A stretch of 60,000 bases of DNA from Membranipora membranacea (lineage: Eukaryota; Bryozoa; Gymnolaemata; Cheilostomatida; Membraniporidae). Within the stretch, counting starts at the first letter, position 1; each line of letters starts with the position of its first letter. The stretch is from contig OU612066.1 of assembly GCA_914767715.1 (NCBI GenBank), forward strand, positions 15,321,001 through 15,381,000, in the 5' to 3' direction. The notes beneath the pieces were generated by a model. It did no database searches. It was not told where the DNA came from and saw nothing but the letters and a program-made list of their open reading frames with translations. Shown here one piece after another: positions 43,701 through 56,000 of this stretch. The position numbers and the translations under genes are program-made.

Positions 43701-46258
43701 CCTATAGGAGTTTAATTTAGCTAGAGTTTAATTTCGCTATCTGGACCTGGTACTAAATTTCACTAGTACTAAATTTCGCTAGTATGCCTACTAGTGAAAC
43801 TTAAAAAAAATGTCCAAGTTGGGTTTCGAACCCAGGGCATAAATCTCCAATTGATTGCCAGGCAGACACTTAGACCACTACGCCACACCACACTACGCTA
43901 CCTTCCATACGTAGGTATAATTGTACATTGTTTATGAAACTATGGTGAGTGAGTTTAATTTAAGATACACTAAATTTTGCAACCTAGGCAACAACGGAAA
44001 AGCGAATCCTAAATGCCACGAAAACTAAACTCCTATAGGGTAATTGAAAGAATGAAAGATTTTAACCTGTACATAGTAATCTATGTTCTGTGTGTAGGAT
44101 TCATTAAAGCAAAGTTTAAGCTATTATACTGGCGGAAGACATTCATAGAAATAAAATAAATGTGCCTTTGGATGCAGAGGTCTAACTGTAAGTGAATTTC
44201 AAAATTTAGATCCTTATTGAATTACATTAGCAACATATTTGGAACCTAGTTCATGCACACAAACTCCGCTGGGATAGCTGGTAGAAGCATTTTATTAGCA
44301 ACCACCGTGGAAAGTGGTTGAGAATGGAGTGCTAATACCAGCTATCCTGGCACAGTTTGAGTTTGGAATCAAAATGATTTTCTTTCATCCTGTAGGGTAC
44401 ACGTACAATACACCAATCACTTGATTAGATTTCCATTGTACGAAATGTATAATACGAGTAACTTATATAGTTACTTTTTTCTTGAAACGTTCAGCATCAA
44501 GGAAAGAGACGATTCATCACTGCAATTAATTTAAACACTTGAGAGGGAAGCGTTTACTTACCTCGACTGATGATCCTCTCATCGCCCTCTTGTTCCTCAG
44601 GTAAACCTCTCTTGAAGAATTTACCTGATATGCCGATGAAAAACTTGAATCCCGGCACATAGTATTTACTCCACACCGATTGTGCCTTCACAAGTGCCTG
44701 TCAGAAAGAGGAATTTCAACTCATATAGGTCAGAAAGTCAATCGGCGTCGTTACATCTTTGCCTGGCATATTCCACTCCCAGCATTCTCTACCTAAGTGT
44801 TTTTTCTTGCTTAGTTGCCCTCATAAACCTTGTGCTATATAAACTGAAATCAAAATTTCAGGGTCTAATCTCAGTAGACCTAGCATCAAGATGAGTCAAT
44901 TAAAGATACTAATTTTACCCCATTGTTTTTGAAACAATGTAACTCACTAGGGATTACAAAATCAGAATGTCAGGCATTGTTCTAGTGATAGTAGCATGTG
45001 GAAAACAGCTATATTGGCATGATTGTATTATCCCAGTTAAGCAAGAAATGGTTCTGTAATGTACCAGTGATATCACAAACATTAGTGGGTGGTCTTTTAT
45101 TGGGTAGTAGAAAGAAAGCAAATAACACTATATATATCGGATTATATAATATATAGAGATATATAGAGATATATAGAGATATAGATATATATATATAATA
45201 GTGTTATTTTCTTTCTATATATATTATATGTTTGTTTGTATGGAAGCAGCTGGTAACTTGTCCAAACTACTTACTTCAACATCAAGAGTTGTCATCTTTG
45301 TCCCATTTACACCAATAAACATGTCATCTATGTCTATCTGTAGATACTTAGTCTTCTCCATCTTCATCGACTGTCTAGTTACATAGGCAAGAGCATCCAA
45401 GTATAATATCTTATGTGGCCAGATATGGTGGCTGTGCCCAAAGAAAACCCGCTGAACGCCATCCACTTCTCCTGGGTCCAACACAGCTGTGATAAGTTTT
45501 GCCTCGGAGCCTGTCTTGGCTCCATAGCTGATTGTCTTGTATGAAGTGTGTCTCGGGTGAAATACAAACCATTCTCTTAAATTGTGAACATCAAGTTTAA
45601 AATTAGTCCTGGCAATATCTGCGATTGGCGAGTCGCTCACTGAATATGTTTGTAATCTCATACCTGAGCTATAGGATAATGGTAACGATGAAATTGTTTT
45701 GTTGAATCTGAATTCACCTATGTGTTGTGGTTCCGAGAATATTATCATACCAACGTGAAATTTCCTGCAGTATGACTCGATCCGCTCTCGATCGTCATAG
45801 TTCATCGTCATATAAACATGTATGTCTTGAAACACGATTACTGAATACATCCCTCGCGTCAGAGAGCTATGTAGAGGATCAATGGGATTGCCTGAATATT
45901 TTAGAGTTTTAAATTTATATCTTAAATGCAACATTGCAACAACTATAGGGTGATAACTTGTGAATTTCGTTGGGTTTAAAATGATGAATGCTCTGTTCTC
46001 TACCACCATTTGCGAAGGATCGACATCGTCCTTTGCAGGCTGAGATATTTTCGGTGATGGTTTCTTGGCTGGTTCACGCTTGTCATCTATCAGCAAGTGT
46101 GATTTCTGAGGATCACCTCCCGTGTGTGAGGAGCTCATCGATCCTGTAGACGCCATCGAGGGAGTACTATTTATCCTGTATGTCATATAAACCATGGACA
46201 TGAGCCCAAAACAGCAGAAGGTATAAAACCATCGGTTGAGATTCCCTCTGAGTACCAT
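32498..46258 (-). CDS. NDST: Heparan sulfate N-deacetylase/N-sulfotransferase, 11 exons, 869 aa
   Basis: Exons: 46258-45275, 44697-44562, 43453-43338, 42646-42461, 41466-41338, 40794-40515, 40029-39906, 39012-38853, 38572-38402, 33741-33632, 32711-32498; total 2610 nt with TAA. NDST removes acetyl groups from GlcNAc of nascent heparan sulfate and sulfates the freed amines with PAPS, in the Golgi. Seen: short N-terminus and signal anchor at 10-27 (type II); N-deacetylase region with DIDD (309-312), H384-x3-H388 and [12 protein letters not shown]; sulfotransferase with the PAPS 5'-phosphosulfate loop GPQKTGTTAL (606-615), EE636-637, a 3'-phosphate loop region ([13 protein letters not shown]), the HQREH segment, and Cys808/Cys818 at the family's 10-residue spacing. 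Length agrees with the family (about 870-890 aa). All catalytic motifs look intact. A TTTTCAG acceptor at 46313 suggests a 5'-UTR intron. Which vertebrate paralogue (1-4) it matches cannot be said. Confidence 0.97.
36138..36309. mobile_element. Small MITE with 21-bp terminal inverted repeats
   Basis: Left end TGCATTTACACTGCAGATTT and right end AAATCTGCAGTGTAAATGCA are perfect complements. Inside, a second inverted pair (CTTTTATATCATTGGGAGCAACC against its complement) adds structure. 172 bp; target duplication not clear. Confidence 0.75.
37064..37936. mobile_element. 873-bp near-complete palindrome in NDST intron
   Basis: From CTTAAGGTAATGTCAAAGAC at the left to GTCTTTGACATTACCTTAAG at the right, the two halves are reverse complements over most of their length, including the inner parts (TTTTTTTTGTGAAGCCGTGAAAATAT and its complement). 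About 85-90 percent arm identity by eye. A foldback/MITE-type element without coding capacity. Confidence 0.8.
41999..42231 (+). mobile_element. Retroelement headed by U2 snRNA sequence
   Basis: It begins ATCGCTTCTCGGCCTATTGG, matching the first bases of U2 snRNA, and continues TAAGATCAAAGTGT with few differences, then departs from U2 at about base 35. The remaining roughly 200 bp are unrelated to U2 and include a CTAGGATGCATCCTAGCTTG palindrome. It is flanked by a 17-bp direct repeat with one mismatch (GGAGGTGACATCACTGA at 41983-41999; the copy at 42231-42247), as expected for target-primed insertion. No poly(A) tail is seen. It lies antisense in an NDST intron. Confidence 0.65.
43700..44040. 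mobile_element. TA-flanked MITE carrying an internal tRNA-like unit
   Basis: Ends CCCTATAGGAGTTTAATTT and, complemented from the right, CCCTATAGGAGTTTAGTTT form terminal inverted repeats with one mismatch. TA dinucleotides flank both sides, as in Tc1/mariner-type MITEs. A tRNA-like unit (43807-43892) lies inside on the minus strand. Confidence 0.7.
43807..43892 (-). repeat. tRNA-like unit with good A and B boxes
   Basis: The minus strand has TGGCGTAGTGG (A box, 43875-43885) and GGGTTCGAAACCC (B box and T-arm, 43821-43833), followed by a T8 run. The outer acceptor strands do not pair, so it is not a functional tRNA; Pol III promoter activity is possible. Confidence 0.5.
44270..44360. repeat. 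Dispersed inverted repeat (TAGCTGGTA type)
   Basis: GGGATAGCTGGTAGAAGCAT near the left and its complement ATGGAGTGCTAATACCAGCTATCCT (read in parts) near the right form a hairpin. Related sequence (ATGCCACTACCAGCTATCCC) recurs at 58945-59012 and more distantly near 14390-14410. Confidence 0.6.
45109..45221. repeat. TA-rich microsatellite inside a hairpin
   Basis: A (TA)n / GAGATATATA repeat is bracketed by AGAAAGAAAGCAAATAACAC on the left and its near complement GTGTTATTTTCTTTCT on the right. It is about 50 bp from the donor of NDST exon 1. Confidence 0.75.
45275..46258 (-). CDS. NDST: NDST exon 1: signal anchor, stem and first part of N-deacetylase
   Basis: This 984-nt exon codes residues 1-328: the cytosolic MVLRGNLNR, signal anchor [18 protein letters not shown], a Ser/Pro-rich stem (about 30-80), then the deacetylase region with [20 protein letters not shown] and [12 protein letters not shown]. 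The donor GTAAGT at 45274 is phase 0. A TA microsatellite hairpin (45109-45221) lies in the intron, about 50 bp past this donor. Confidence 0.95.
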
Positions 46259-49200
46259 GATGAATGATTATCTGACACTGATTATCAAAGTGAGATTTTC
46301 CAAAGTATAAGATCTGAAAACAAACAGGGACCACTGCAGAGAATCACAATATCTATACAAAATTGTTGCAGCCCTAAGTTAATATGCACTATTGGCTCAT
46401 ATTTTTGAGCACAAAAAGCCACCACCCTAGTAGTGTTATGGACAAAAGAGTCAACAATTATACAGGGTGTTCAAAGGCATAGAAGTCAACAACGGAGTGG
46501 GAAAGTCCCTTTTGATACACTGTATGATTAAACTGCAATAGTTTGGTGTCTATAAACTCGTTTGGGAAAAAGGTTGTCTCTCTCTCTGATTATGCCACCA
46601 GTTAGCTCAGAGATGGAGCTGATTTACATACCTTACAATATAGTGTATTTATTTTGGGAGCGAAGAATGAATGATGAGCACGTAACTGTCAAAATATAAA
46701 ATTATCCGCCAAATAATGTTGCTTCCTTCTTTCAGCTGAGCCATTAATCGCTAATGAATAGAGGCACTAAACTGATTGAAATATAATAGGATTGTGACAC
46801 TGTTGAGCACTAGCAAGCTTTCCTAATAACAAGTGGAGATTACCAGTGTAATCTAACATAGATAGTATCAATCAGATATTATACTGAGCAAAATCCTAAC
46901 ATAATTTGTGGTGCTTACTAGAGTGAAAGGGGATCTAGAATTTTATGTTTTAATTATATATTTCTACAGAGCTATTGGGCAATAATATATAGGTGTTATC
47001 TTGAGCTCTCTTTCGGGCAGTAGTAATACAATACATTATCACAAGGTGCATGCAAGTATCTTGAAGGAAATTCAGATACAGGAGGTCTTCTGCATGCTTG
47101 TACGCCGTATAAAGATCCCCTCTGCCTTTCCGAAAAAAGAGTGTCTACCAATCACAAGCCACCTGCGCTCAAATGCGACTCGTTAATTAGGGCGATCAAA
47201 TAAGTGTACAGAAGAAAAAAGAATTATTCATGAAGCCAAATTTGTATCAACAAAAATTGGTCCTGCAATGAATGTTTGAGCAAGAAGTACTCCTTGGTTT
47301 GAGTTATCTAATGAATATGTTATGTTCGCTAAGTTCCTCCAGAAAGTCCCTAACTCCTTGGTTCCACTGTTACTGTTTGATAACTATACCAAAAATTGAT
47401 GTTATGGCCCTTACTCCAGTACTGACTATGCTTAGGCTTTGTATATGTTGCATTCGCAATCCAAGGGTCACTGAAGTCAATGGATTTAAAATGTATGGGT
47501 AATTTGAGTGCAGATTATTTGCTAGTATTACATTTATTAACAATGTTGTGAATCTCCATCAAGTACATGCTCCAAGTCCTACCAATTATGAATGTGAGTA
47601 AATATTTTTTTACTTCTTGGTTAAACGAGTACCTAGCTCCTTGGTTAAACATATTGACCCAGGGGGGTCTTAAATTTGAAACAGCCAAAATCGCAATATT
47701 ATCGCTCACTCACTGAGTGAGCGATACCTGCTATGGGGGTCTCGCTTTCAGATCGCTCAGTCACTTGATGGAACTATATACATTCTGAGTGAGCGATTTG
47801 GGAGCGATTTTCTCTAATTGAAGCACCAAGTGAGTGATAATTTTGAGCGATGTGATAGTGATGTGATAACTTTCTTTAGTAAAGGATCACTCTTTCTAAT
47901 TGAAAGACCTCCCAGGTACCCTGGGTCCACAGGTCTACTCCAAAACCTAGGGCTTTGGCAATGTTTGACTGCCGCCCTTGAGTTTTTACTTTTTGTTGTT
48001 TTGTTGTCAGTTTGAAGGTAATTCAATATTGAGAAGACATTTATCCATCATTGGCCCAACAAAACCCAAGACTGGTGGGAGGGGGGCTGCCAAACATTGA
48101 CAGAGACCAAGTTTTGGAGTTGACCTGTGGTTAATGTAGTAGACCTGTGGTTGGTGTAGTAGACAGGTACAACCAAGTAAAAAAGTAGTCAAAAAGAGTA
48201 AATTTATCAACCGACCAGTCTGACCAGTCACCAATGAACTAAACCAGGTTCATTGGTCTGACCTTGTCTGAACAAGAAGAATGGAGTCAGATAGAAGAAT
48301 GAGGTGCAAATAACTTTAATTTATCTCTATGATGCTACCCCTTTCCAATTCTGAGCTGTGAGGGACTCAGCCAGGCTCTATTGTTATGGAGTAGTTGTAG
48401 TTTAATGTTTAACAAAGTAGTAGAGACTAAAGTGATAGTTTAGTTTTCAGGTTAGTAAATACAATAGACTGTGTACATCAAATATGATATGAGGGGACCT
48501 CTTACCGTCTCATCAAGTATATATGATATAGAGGCTAGCACTGAACCGGAAACTAAATTTTGGGTCAAGGTATTCCTCTAGCACCTTATTGCACTCTAAA
48601 TTCAATTAAAGTTAAAATTGTTCTATTTAATATCCGAATTTGGAGTTATTAGAGAACCTAGCTAGTAAGGTTTTTTTTTTCATTCTAAAATTCAATTCTC
48701 CCTGCTCACAGTTAAAATGAGATGAAGCCAGTGTTGAACATACTTGCCATGATTTGTCTCTCATGATTCAAATTTTGACTGGAATATATGGAAAAGAGTA
48801 AACTGCATGGATGGAACAATGAACTAGTTCACTAGTTCATTTGTTGGATGAAATAACATTAACAACAAAAGTAAATTAAAACTAAAAATAAGAAAAGATA
48901 GAAACATAATTATTTTATTATATTTATCCCTACTAAGTCTTACTCAATTAAATATATTAACTTAGCCTTATTTTAATTAATTGATTTGATTGGACTGGTT
49001 TATTCATGTGTAGCCACTAGCAGTGTTCTATGTCAAAGTTCATGGGTGAAATATACTACATTAAATTGATGGGAAATTTTATACATGCATTACAGAAAAA
49101 GTCCAGTTCTGTATGGGCAATAGCCAGTTTTATGAAAAAATCATAGAAGAGGGTTTGATGGTGCAGCCCATGTTGCATGCTAAGACATAGTTTATGTACT

Positions 49201-50009
49201 TAGTCTGATCCAACAAAAAAGTGTTGTAACTGTAAGACATGTTGTGGCACAGTCACAGTGACAATGTCTTACAGCGCTAAAGAACAATGGATTTTTAACG
49301 ACATAGGCTGTATAACAATGCTGTATTGTATTTAAGAACAATTCTGTAAAAGCCTTGAGCACCGGTCGCCAGCGACAGTTTTTAGTGCCCATTCAGAACT
49401 GCATAAAGTTTTGTAATGTGACATTGTTATAATTTTTATTAAACTTATAGATTGGTTGTTATCAGGGAGTTTCTTGGCTTAAGATTATGATTACTATGTT
49501 ATTAGATAAGTTTTTGACAATTTTCTTGGTTGCGGTAATACATACTGACTCTTATCATACTCTCTATGAGGCGTTTTGACTGAGTCTGCAGTACATAACA
49601 ATCAACACGCAACACCACCACCGTTCGTTCTTTATCAAGACCACAAAGGAGGGGGGGGGGGAAAACTGCCAGACACTAATGACTTCCTCAGGCCCCCTGA
49701 TAGGTTGTAGGAAAAACCAGTACTATCAAATTGGCATAAATGATTATTGACCCGGTACGATTAATGGATGTATGAGACACCAAGTTTCCATAGTCCCGAT
49801 GAAAATTCGGTGTTGAAACTACACCAGCTCAGGCATGTGCGTGCTCTTAAATGAATTATTGTGCTGTTTGGATGAAGGGGGTCCCTCTAAAATACTGAAA
49901 TGCCTGTACGGGTTAACCTGAAAGCCGTCATCCAAGACTACCATTAATTTATTTTGTATTTTTTTAAGAAATGCTCCTGTTACTAGAATAGATCCTTTTC
50001 GGCATTAAG
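46259..50009. promoter_or_regulatory. Divergent interval between NDST and FNBP4
   Basis: 3.75 kb between opposed start codons, so both promoters should be here. No TATA box or CpG-rich patch stands out. A TTTTCAG acceptor at 46313 (minus) suggests an NDST 5'-UTR exon joins just before the ATG. The centre holds repeats: the second copy of the GATGGAACT repeat and a foldback at 47928-48133. No coding exon seen. Confidence 0.5.
47928..48133. repeat. Foldback repeat of about 55-bp arms
   Basis: The left arm has CCACAGGTCTACTCCAAAAC and GCAATGTTTGACTGCC. The right arm has their near complements (GGCTGCCAAACATTGAC; GTTTTGGAGTTGACCTGTGG). Spacer about 95 bp. Confidence 0.7.
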
Positions 50010-53000
50010 ATGTATAACAACTGGTATGGACAACACCAGCAGCCTGCAGCTGGTACGAGTCAGGGTGCTGCTGCTCCCCCAGCATGGGTAGCCCAAGCTG
50101 GATTCCAAACGGACCGAACAGGTAGGTTCATTGTTGCTACCCGTGTCTCCACTGAAAATTTAAACAAACTGCATAAAATGTTTTTGTTTCCTTCCAAGAA
50201 CAATATACAATAGACAATGTACAATATATAAACGATATGAAGGGACCGGCTCACCCCCAAGTTTTATTCCTCCGGCGAGACGTAAAACTTGGGGAGGCGG
50301 CCCCTGTATTTCGTTTGTATTCTTACTGAAATATTCCTTTCTTTTCTTAGTTATATAATATATTATTTATTATATATCATATATCATATAATTATAACGG
50401 AACATCTATCTTACTGATGGATTATCTTTCTTTTTAAGGTTTTGGTTTTAAACCACAAAGCGGAGCTGCCATGCTAGCTAGTCTTGATGATAAAGTAGCT
50501 GATGCTGATGAAAAACTACGAGATTTCATGGCAGAGATAGAATCCATGGACGCTGAGGAGGCAAAAGAACTGGAGGAAAATCCATCCTTAGCTCGAAGTA
50601 AAATGCCTGGATTTGTCAGTGGAGGTCATGTATTACCTGCAACAGGTTCAGGTTTGTCAGGAAATGTTATATGGCTCTTTATGGGTAAAATACGTTGTTT
50701 AGTGATACCATAAACATATAAATATATTGTTGATATGTTTATGAGTGATACATAAATTGTACACAGAGGATTTGATGACACAAATTCCTATATAATATAA
50801 TTCCTCCCCATATACAACAGAAATTGTGAGCACTTCAACATAACGTTACGTGGCTCCAGCTTTATTATAATCACAAAGTCCCATGGCCTACAGGTAATTA
50901 TTAAAATCCTAGCCTTTGACAAACAAAAAAGTAGCTGCGTGACAACGCTGCCAAAATCCAGTTATATCTCTGGCAGCTTTTCGCATCCACAGTCTTAAAG
51001 ACAAGACTTGGCATAGGACTTGAAAGTTGACAGAAGGAGGACAGAATAATCATTGAGCTACAAATAAAACATCATTTGGCCAGCTGTCTGTCAAAAGGCC
51101 ACCTGACAACCTCAGTCAATCTCAGGTTTTAGTACTTATGTGCCATTGGTTAGTTTGAAGAATTTCATTTTTATTTTCTTTAGATGATAAACCTGCTGAT
51201 GTAGACAAAAAAGAAGAGACTGAGGAAGGGGAGCCCTTAGTAGAGCCGACCACTAGCTGGCAGCACCTCATGGATCAAAACACCAAACATTACTACTACT
51301 GGAACACGGTCAGCAATGAGGTCACATGGACTATACCGGCTGTAAGCATCTCTTCCCTCATATGGTTATTTAATTTTTCACGAAAAAGTTTTTTTGTGAA
51401 ACATTGTTGAAGACAACCCGAAGTCCTATGCATGTTATAGTCAGGCAGTTACTTATGATAAGATTATGTCTAGTCTATGCACTTTGCAGGATTTTCTTGG
51501 ATTTTTCCTCTCATTACTTCTACATTAATCTTACTTCATATAGCCTAGGGTCCAATAATACACATTGTGTGACCTTTTGTCAATGTCATGAATGACCGCC
51601 CTTATTCAAAATGAAAGAAATTCTGGCTGACATTTTCTTCACTACTTGGCAGTGAATATCTCTGCTCAAGGGTATTTCCCAAACTTGAGGCTACTTTTCC
51701 CAGAGTCTGACTGGAAAACTCTCATACCTGGAGCAATATAGTAGGTGGCATGAATAGAAATCAATAGATATTGCAGTTTTAGTGCTCCCCTTTATTAACT
51801 TACAACACTCAAGAGCAGACAACTCCAGCAAGATCCTGCATTGTCCTCAGACTTTCCCTCGCCGGGGGGCCATCGGGCGAGGGGCAAAAGTCTGGGGGGG
51901 GCTCAGACTAGATTATATCAGATTTGCATGGTAACTGCATAAGTAACTGCCTGACTATAACATACAATGGTCTTTGGGTAGTCTTTAAGTGAAATAATGA
52001 CCATATTAGTATAGTGCTCTTTTGAATTTTCTCACATTAATCACTGACGGCGACGAATAGATCTGCTCCATTCACACCTTGGTGGTTCCTGTTGCCGGTT
52101 TATTTATCACCTCATTCCCTTTCTTGCTTTTACTATGCAGAAATATGCACTGACTTCGAATCACTAACACTATCATATTGATGGTTAGAAAGATGTGATC
52201 AGACATATTCTTCTCATAAAAATTATAAATATTGTCCAGTCTGTTGTTTGTACCTTGGAGTTCAAACACTTCCCAGGGGTTCTGTAGTACTTATACAGTA
52301 TACATTAATCGTCTGGGTGTCTGTTGGCATAATAACACAAAATCCCACTTGACCATCAAACGATGTGTAATGTAACATTGTTTACAACTGGTTATACATT
52401 GACTGTCTGTCTTTCTGTGTTTTCACATGGGAATTCTCTGAAATTTCCAATGATGATGATGATGATATTGTTGATTTCTATTACCAGGACTACACCGAGT
52501 ACCTTGTGAGACATAAATTATACAGAGAGGCCTTGGCCGCTGGGAGAAAGACAATGCCTGCCACTAAGAGTACGAAAAACATGCCCACAACAAAGAAAGT
52601 CGAGAAACCCAAAGAACCTGAGCCGGAAACCTCAGGGCCTACAGAAATTGGTAATTCTCATTTGGCCCAGCAGTGAACTTTATAAACATATGTTATTGAT
52701 AACAAATAAGAACATGCATGCTACGCTATGTTATGCTTTTGATTATCACTTCAAAAGACTTGGGAAACAAATTCAATGATAGGTTATATAGAAAATTGAG
52801 ATTTTTGACTAATATGTTCGACCATGAATTCTAACTATCCTAGGCCAGGTCACAGAATTTGAATCTGTAACTCATTCTTTGGCAGCAATCTGTGTTAGCT
52901 AGCAAACATGGAAGAGATCGTGACCTACCACCATACCTGAGCATAGTCATGTTAATGCCAGAAAATTCAAAAGATGTACCACAATGGTTATGCCATAATG

Positions 53001-56000
53001 TGTAAAACAATGAACATAACCATCTTGTTGTGTTGCCCTCTGTGTCAGCTATGGTAAATCTTACTATTGCTGTTGCTTGGAACTTGGATACATGAAAACA
53101 AATTTGTAAAAGATGACCTTCACGTATTTGATACTACATTATGATATTACCCTGCATCAACCTGATTTGCAAGAGTAAAATTCAGTACTACTGCATTACA
53201 GTTTAGTTTAAACTGTCATTTTTATCTTTTAGGTCCACAACTACCGCCATCTCTCATGAACAAACTCGCTGGTGGTGAGAAAAAAGAAGAGGTATCCAAG
53301 GAAGCTGAGCCACCTGTCCCCAAACAAGAGCCTGAGAATAAACCTACTACTGAATCCGTCGTTGAGCCAAAGGCTAAAGCTCTGTCAAGCTTGGTTGGGG
53401 GCTACGAATCAAGTGAAGAAGAAGAAGAGGAGGAGGAGGAGGAAGAGAGCTATGAGAAAACACCGGCAAAAATTCCTGGCATCAAATCACTTGTTGCCTA
53501 TGATGACAGCTGTGAGTTATGTTAGATTTTGACAGTTTTTATTTGTAATGAGTTCAATCACTATAAATTTATGCGCTCTATATTGTGCTCTTCGACTGCT
53601 GATATATATATATATATATATATACATCATTCATAGATAGGAATCTCTATCTTTTCACTTTCATAGATGCAAATAAAACTTCATGAGGAATCAGTTATTG
53701 ATATCTGTCTAGAATGAAATAAATGTAGATGTAGCAAGATGCGGAATCAATTGATCCCTCATTTTTACTTGTTTTTCAGATACGGAATCTCCAGCAGTTC
53801 AGGGCCCAGAACCACCACCTCAACAGCCTACTCATGGACCTGAACCACCTCCAACAACTCCTGTAAAAAGAGTCCACCATCCTCCCCCTGCTCCCCCTAA
53901 GTCACAAGCAGCCAACTCTAAGACTTATAACGGTGCTCAAAACCTGACCAATCAGCTGCAGGAGTTCGATGAAGCGGAACAACAGTATATGTATGAATAT
54001 GATGAGAATGGAGATGCCTTAGCCTATCAGGGCGATGGTTATGGTGAAGACACGCCTCTTGAATTTGGGCCAGCCAATCATAGTGCAGAGTTAGGTTATG
54101 GTGAACATACTGCAGATGCGCCACTGGCATTCAATGCACAATCTCAGGTTCCCATAATTCTCACTGGTAAGTTACAAAACCTTCATGTGTATATCAATAT
54201 CATAATTAATTAGAAACTTAATTGTCATGTTGTTGAGGGGTCCAAAGATTTACAATACCAAGTTGTAGGTTTCCTGTAATAAATCATTGAGTAGGGATGG
54301 AATGTCTTGATGTGATAATAATTAGGGGTAATAATAATTGTTATTTTGATTATGGATGGGACAGAGTCCTACTCCTGAAATGAAGCACTTGTTGAGAATG
54401 ATGAATCAATTTGCATCAATGGCAATAATACTTTTTATTATATCTCCATAACAGCACCACCACCTCCCCCACCTGAGGAAGACGATGATAGAAGTCTCGG
54501 TCTATCATCTGTGGAGATCTCAGAGTACTCTTCTGTTATCATGGATAAGCTACATTTCCTAGATGTTCATGACGATAGCCTGTCTAAACTACAAACTCTT
54601 CTTATCCAACTTAAAACCAGACTGGACGACTGGCAAGCTGGTGGTCTTAGCAAAGGTTTGTGGTTTATTTTCATAACAAAGGTCTCTCGTTCTTGACCTT
54701 TACCTCTCAGACAAAAGTGATTCCCTGAAAATCCACAGATGTGGTTGAAGATTGTACTGGTTTATTCATAAGTTCCCTTGTTTAATGCCAAATATGCTAG
54801 AGACCAAGATAGCTTGATCGCATTACAAGGTTGTCCACTCTCTGTTGCCTATCGGCATAAAGCAGAAAACTCCAAAGAAAGGTTTGTAAAGTGATGAAAC
54901 CTTGTTTTTACAACCAATACAAATGGCTCTGGTCGTTACGATACACTGATTTACACACTGGTTAAATATTAGCTAGCGTAATGTTTCGCCATTATTGATG
55001 GGACTAAATGTTAGCTAGCACCAATTGTCGCTTGCTAAGATGGGAATTGATGTTATATAAGTAGTTTTGGTAAATGTGAGCTGGCCATTATTTTTATTTT
55101 TTTTCAAGGCTTTCAGAAATGATCAACCTTTCCTTCTGTAAATATTTGTTTTATGCACGGTCTTATGTGTCATTTAAAATTGATATTATTATTATCATTA
55201 AATACTTTGCTCCTTGAGGGTATATTAAATTAAGCGTTTGAAGCCCTCTGAAAAAAATTAACATATTGTGATAGAGAGATTGACACAAATAATGGGGACA
55301 TGAGCAAGTTTTTCAGGTAAGCCTCTAGGGAAATCTCATCCATCCATCTTGTTTGTTTATAATATTTATTGACCATAATATACTGATGTTTACAGAGTAC
55401 TTGATAGAGAAGATACAGGAGACAGATGGTATGTTAGAAGTGTGCGAATCTGAGTCGTCTCCAGCTGGCTGGAGGTGTAACTGGAGCCGTAAGGAGAAAC
55501 AGTATTATTATATTCATGAAATCACAGACGAAATCTCCTGGACATATCCTGAAGAGGATGTGGAAGCTGTTAAAAAAATGGCCGCTCAGAAACATAAACG
55601 TGACAAAAAAGCTGCCAAGTCAGCGGCTGTCGGAACATTGGCCCAGCTAACTAAGGCTATTGACGTTCTTACTGTTGATGGTGAATTGAAATCATTATTC
55701 TTTCAAAATATTGTCGAAAAATGTACACCAAGTGCGGAGGAAAATGGTGAAGTAGAGAAAACAGAAGAATTAAAGGTGGAGATAAATACTAAAGAGGATG
55801 GGGAGTTGTCTCCAGCTAAGCAAAGTGATTCAGAAGCCAAGCGCAGCAAGAGAGGCTCTAAGGCTAAAGCTGACATTTTTGAGGCAAAGAATAAACGGGG
55901 GTCTTCAAAAGAGAAATACATACCCAGAGCATATCGAGGAAGATCTACCTCAAAAGAGCGAGATAAGCCGAAAGCTTTTGATGTCTATTCTAAAACTCAT

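Larger units (their letters stand above)
43630..47790. repeat. Dispersed repeat pair (GATGGAACTATATACATTCT)
   Basis: The shared core TTGATGGAACTATATACATT followed by CTGAG occurs at 43630-43655 and 47766-47790, each within a GAGTGAGCGAT/GAGTGAGCAAT-type inverted context. Only the two ends are repeat; NDST lies between. Confidence 0.55.

Noticed and set aside
43807-43892. A functional tRNA gene
   Set aside because: The A and B boxes are good but acceptor strands do not pair and the anticodon arm is not clean.
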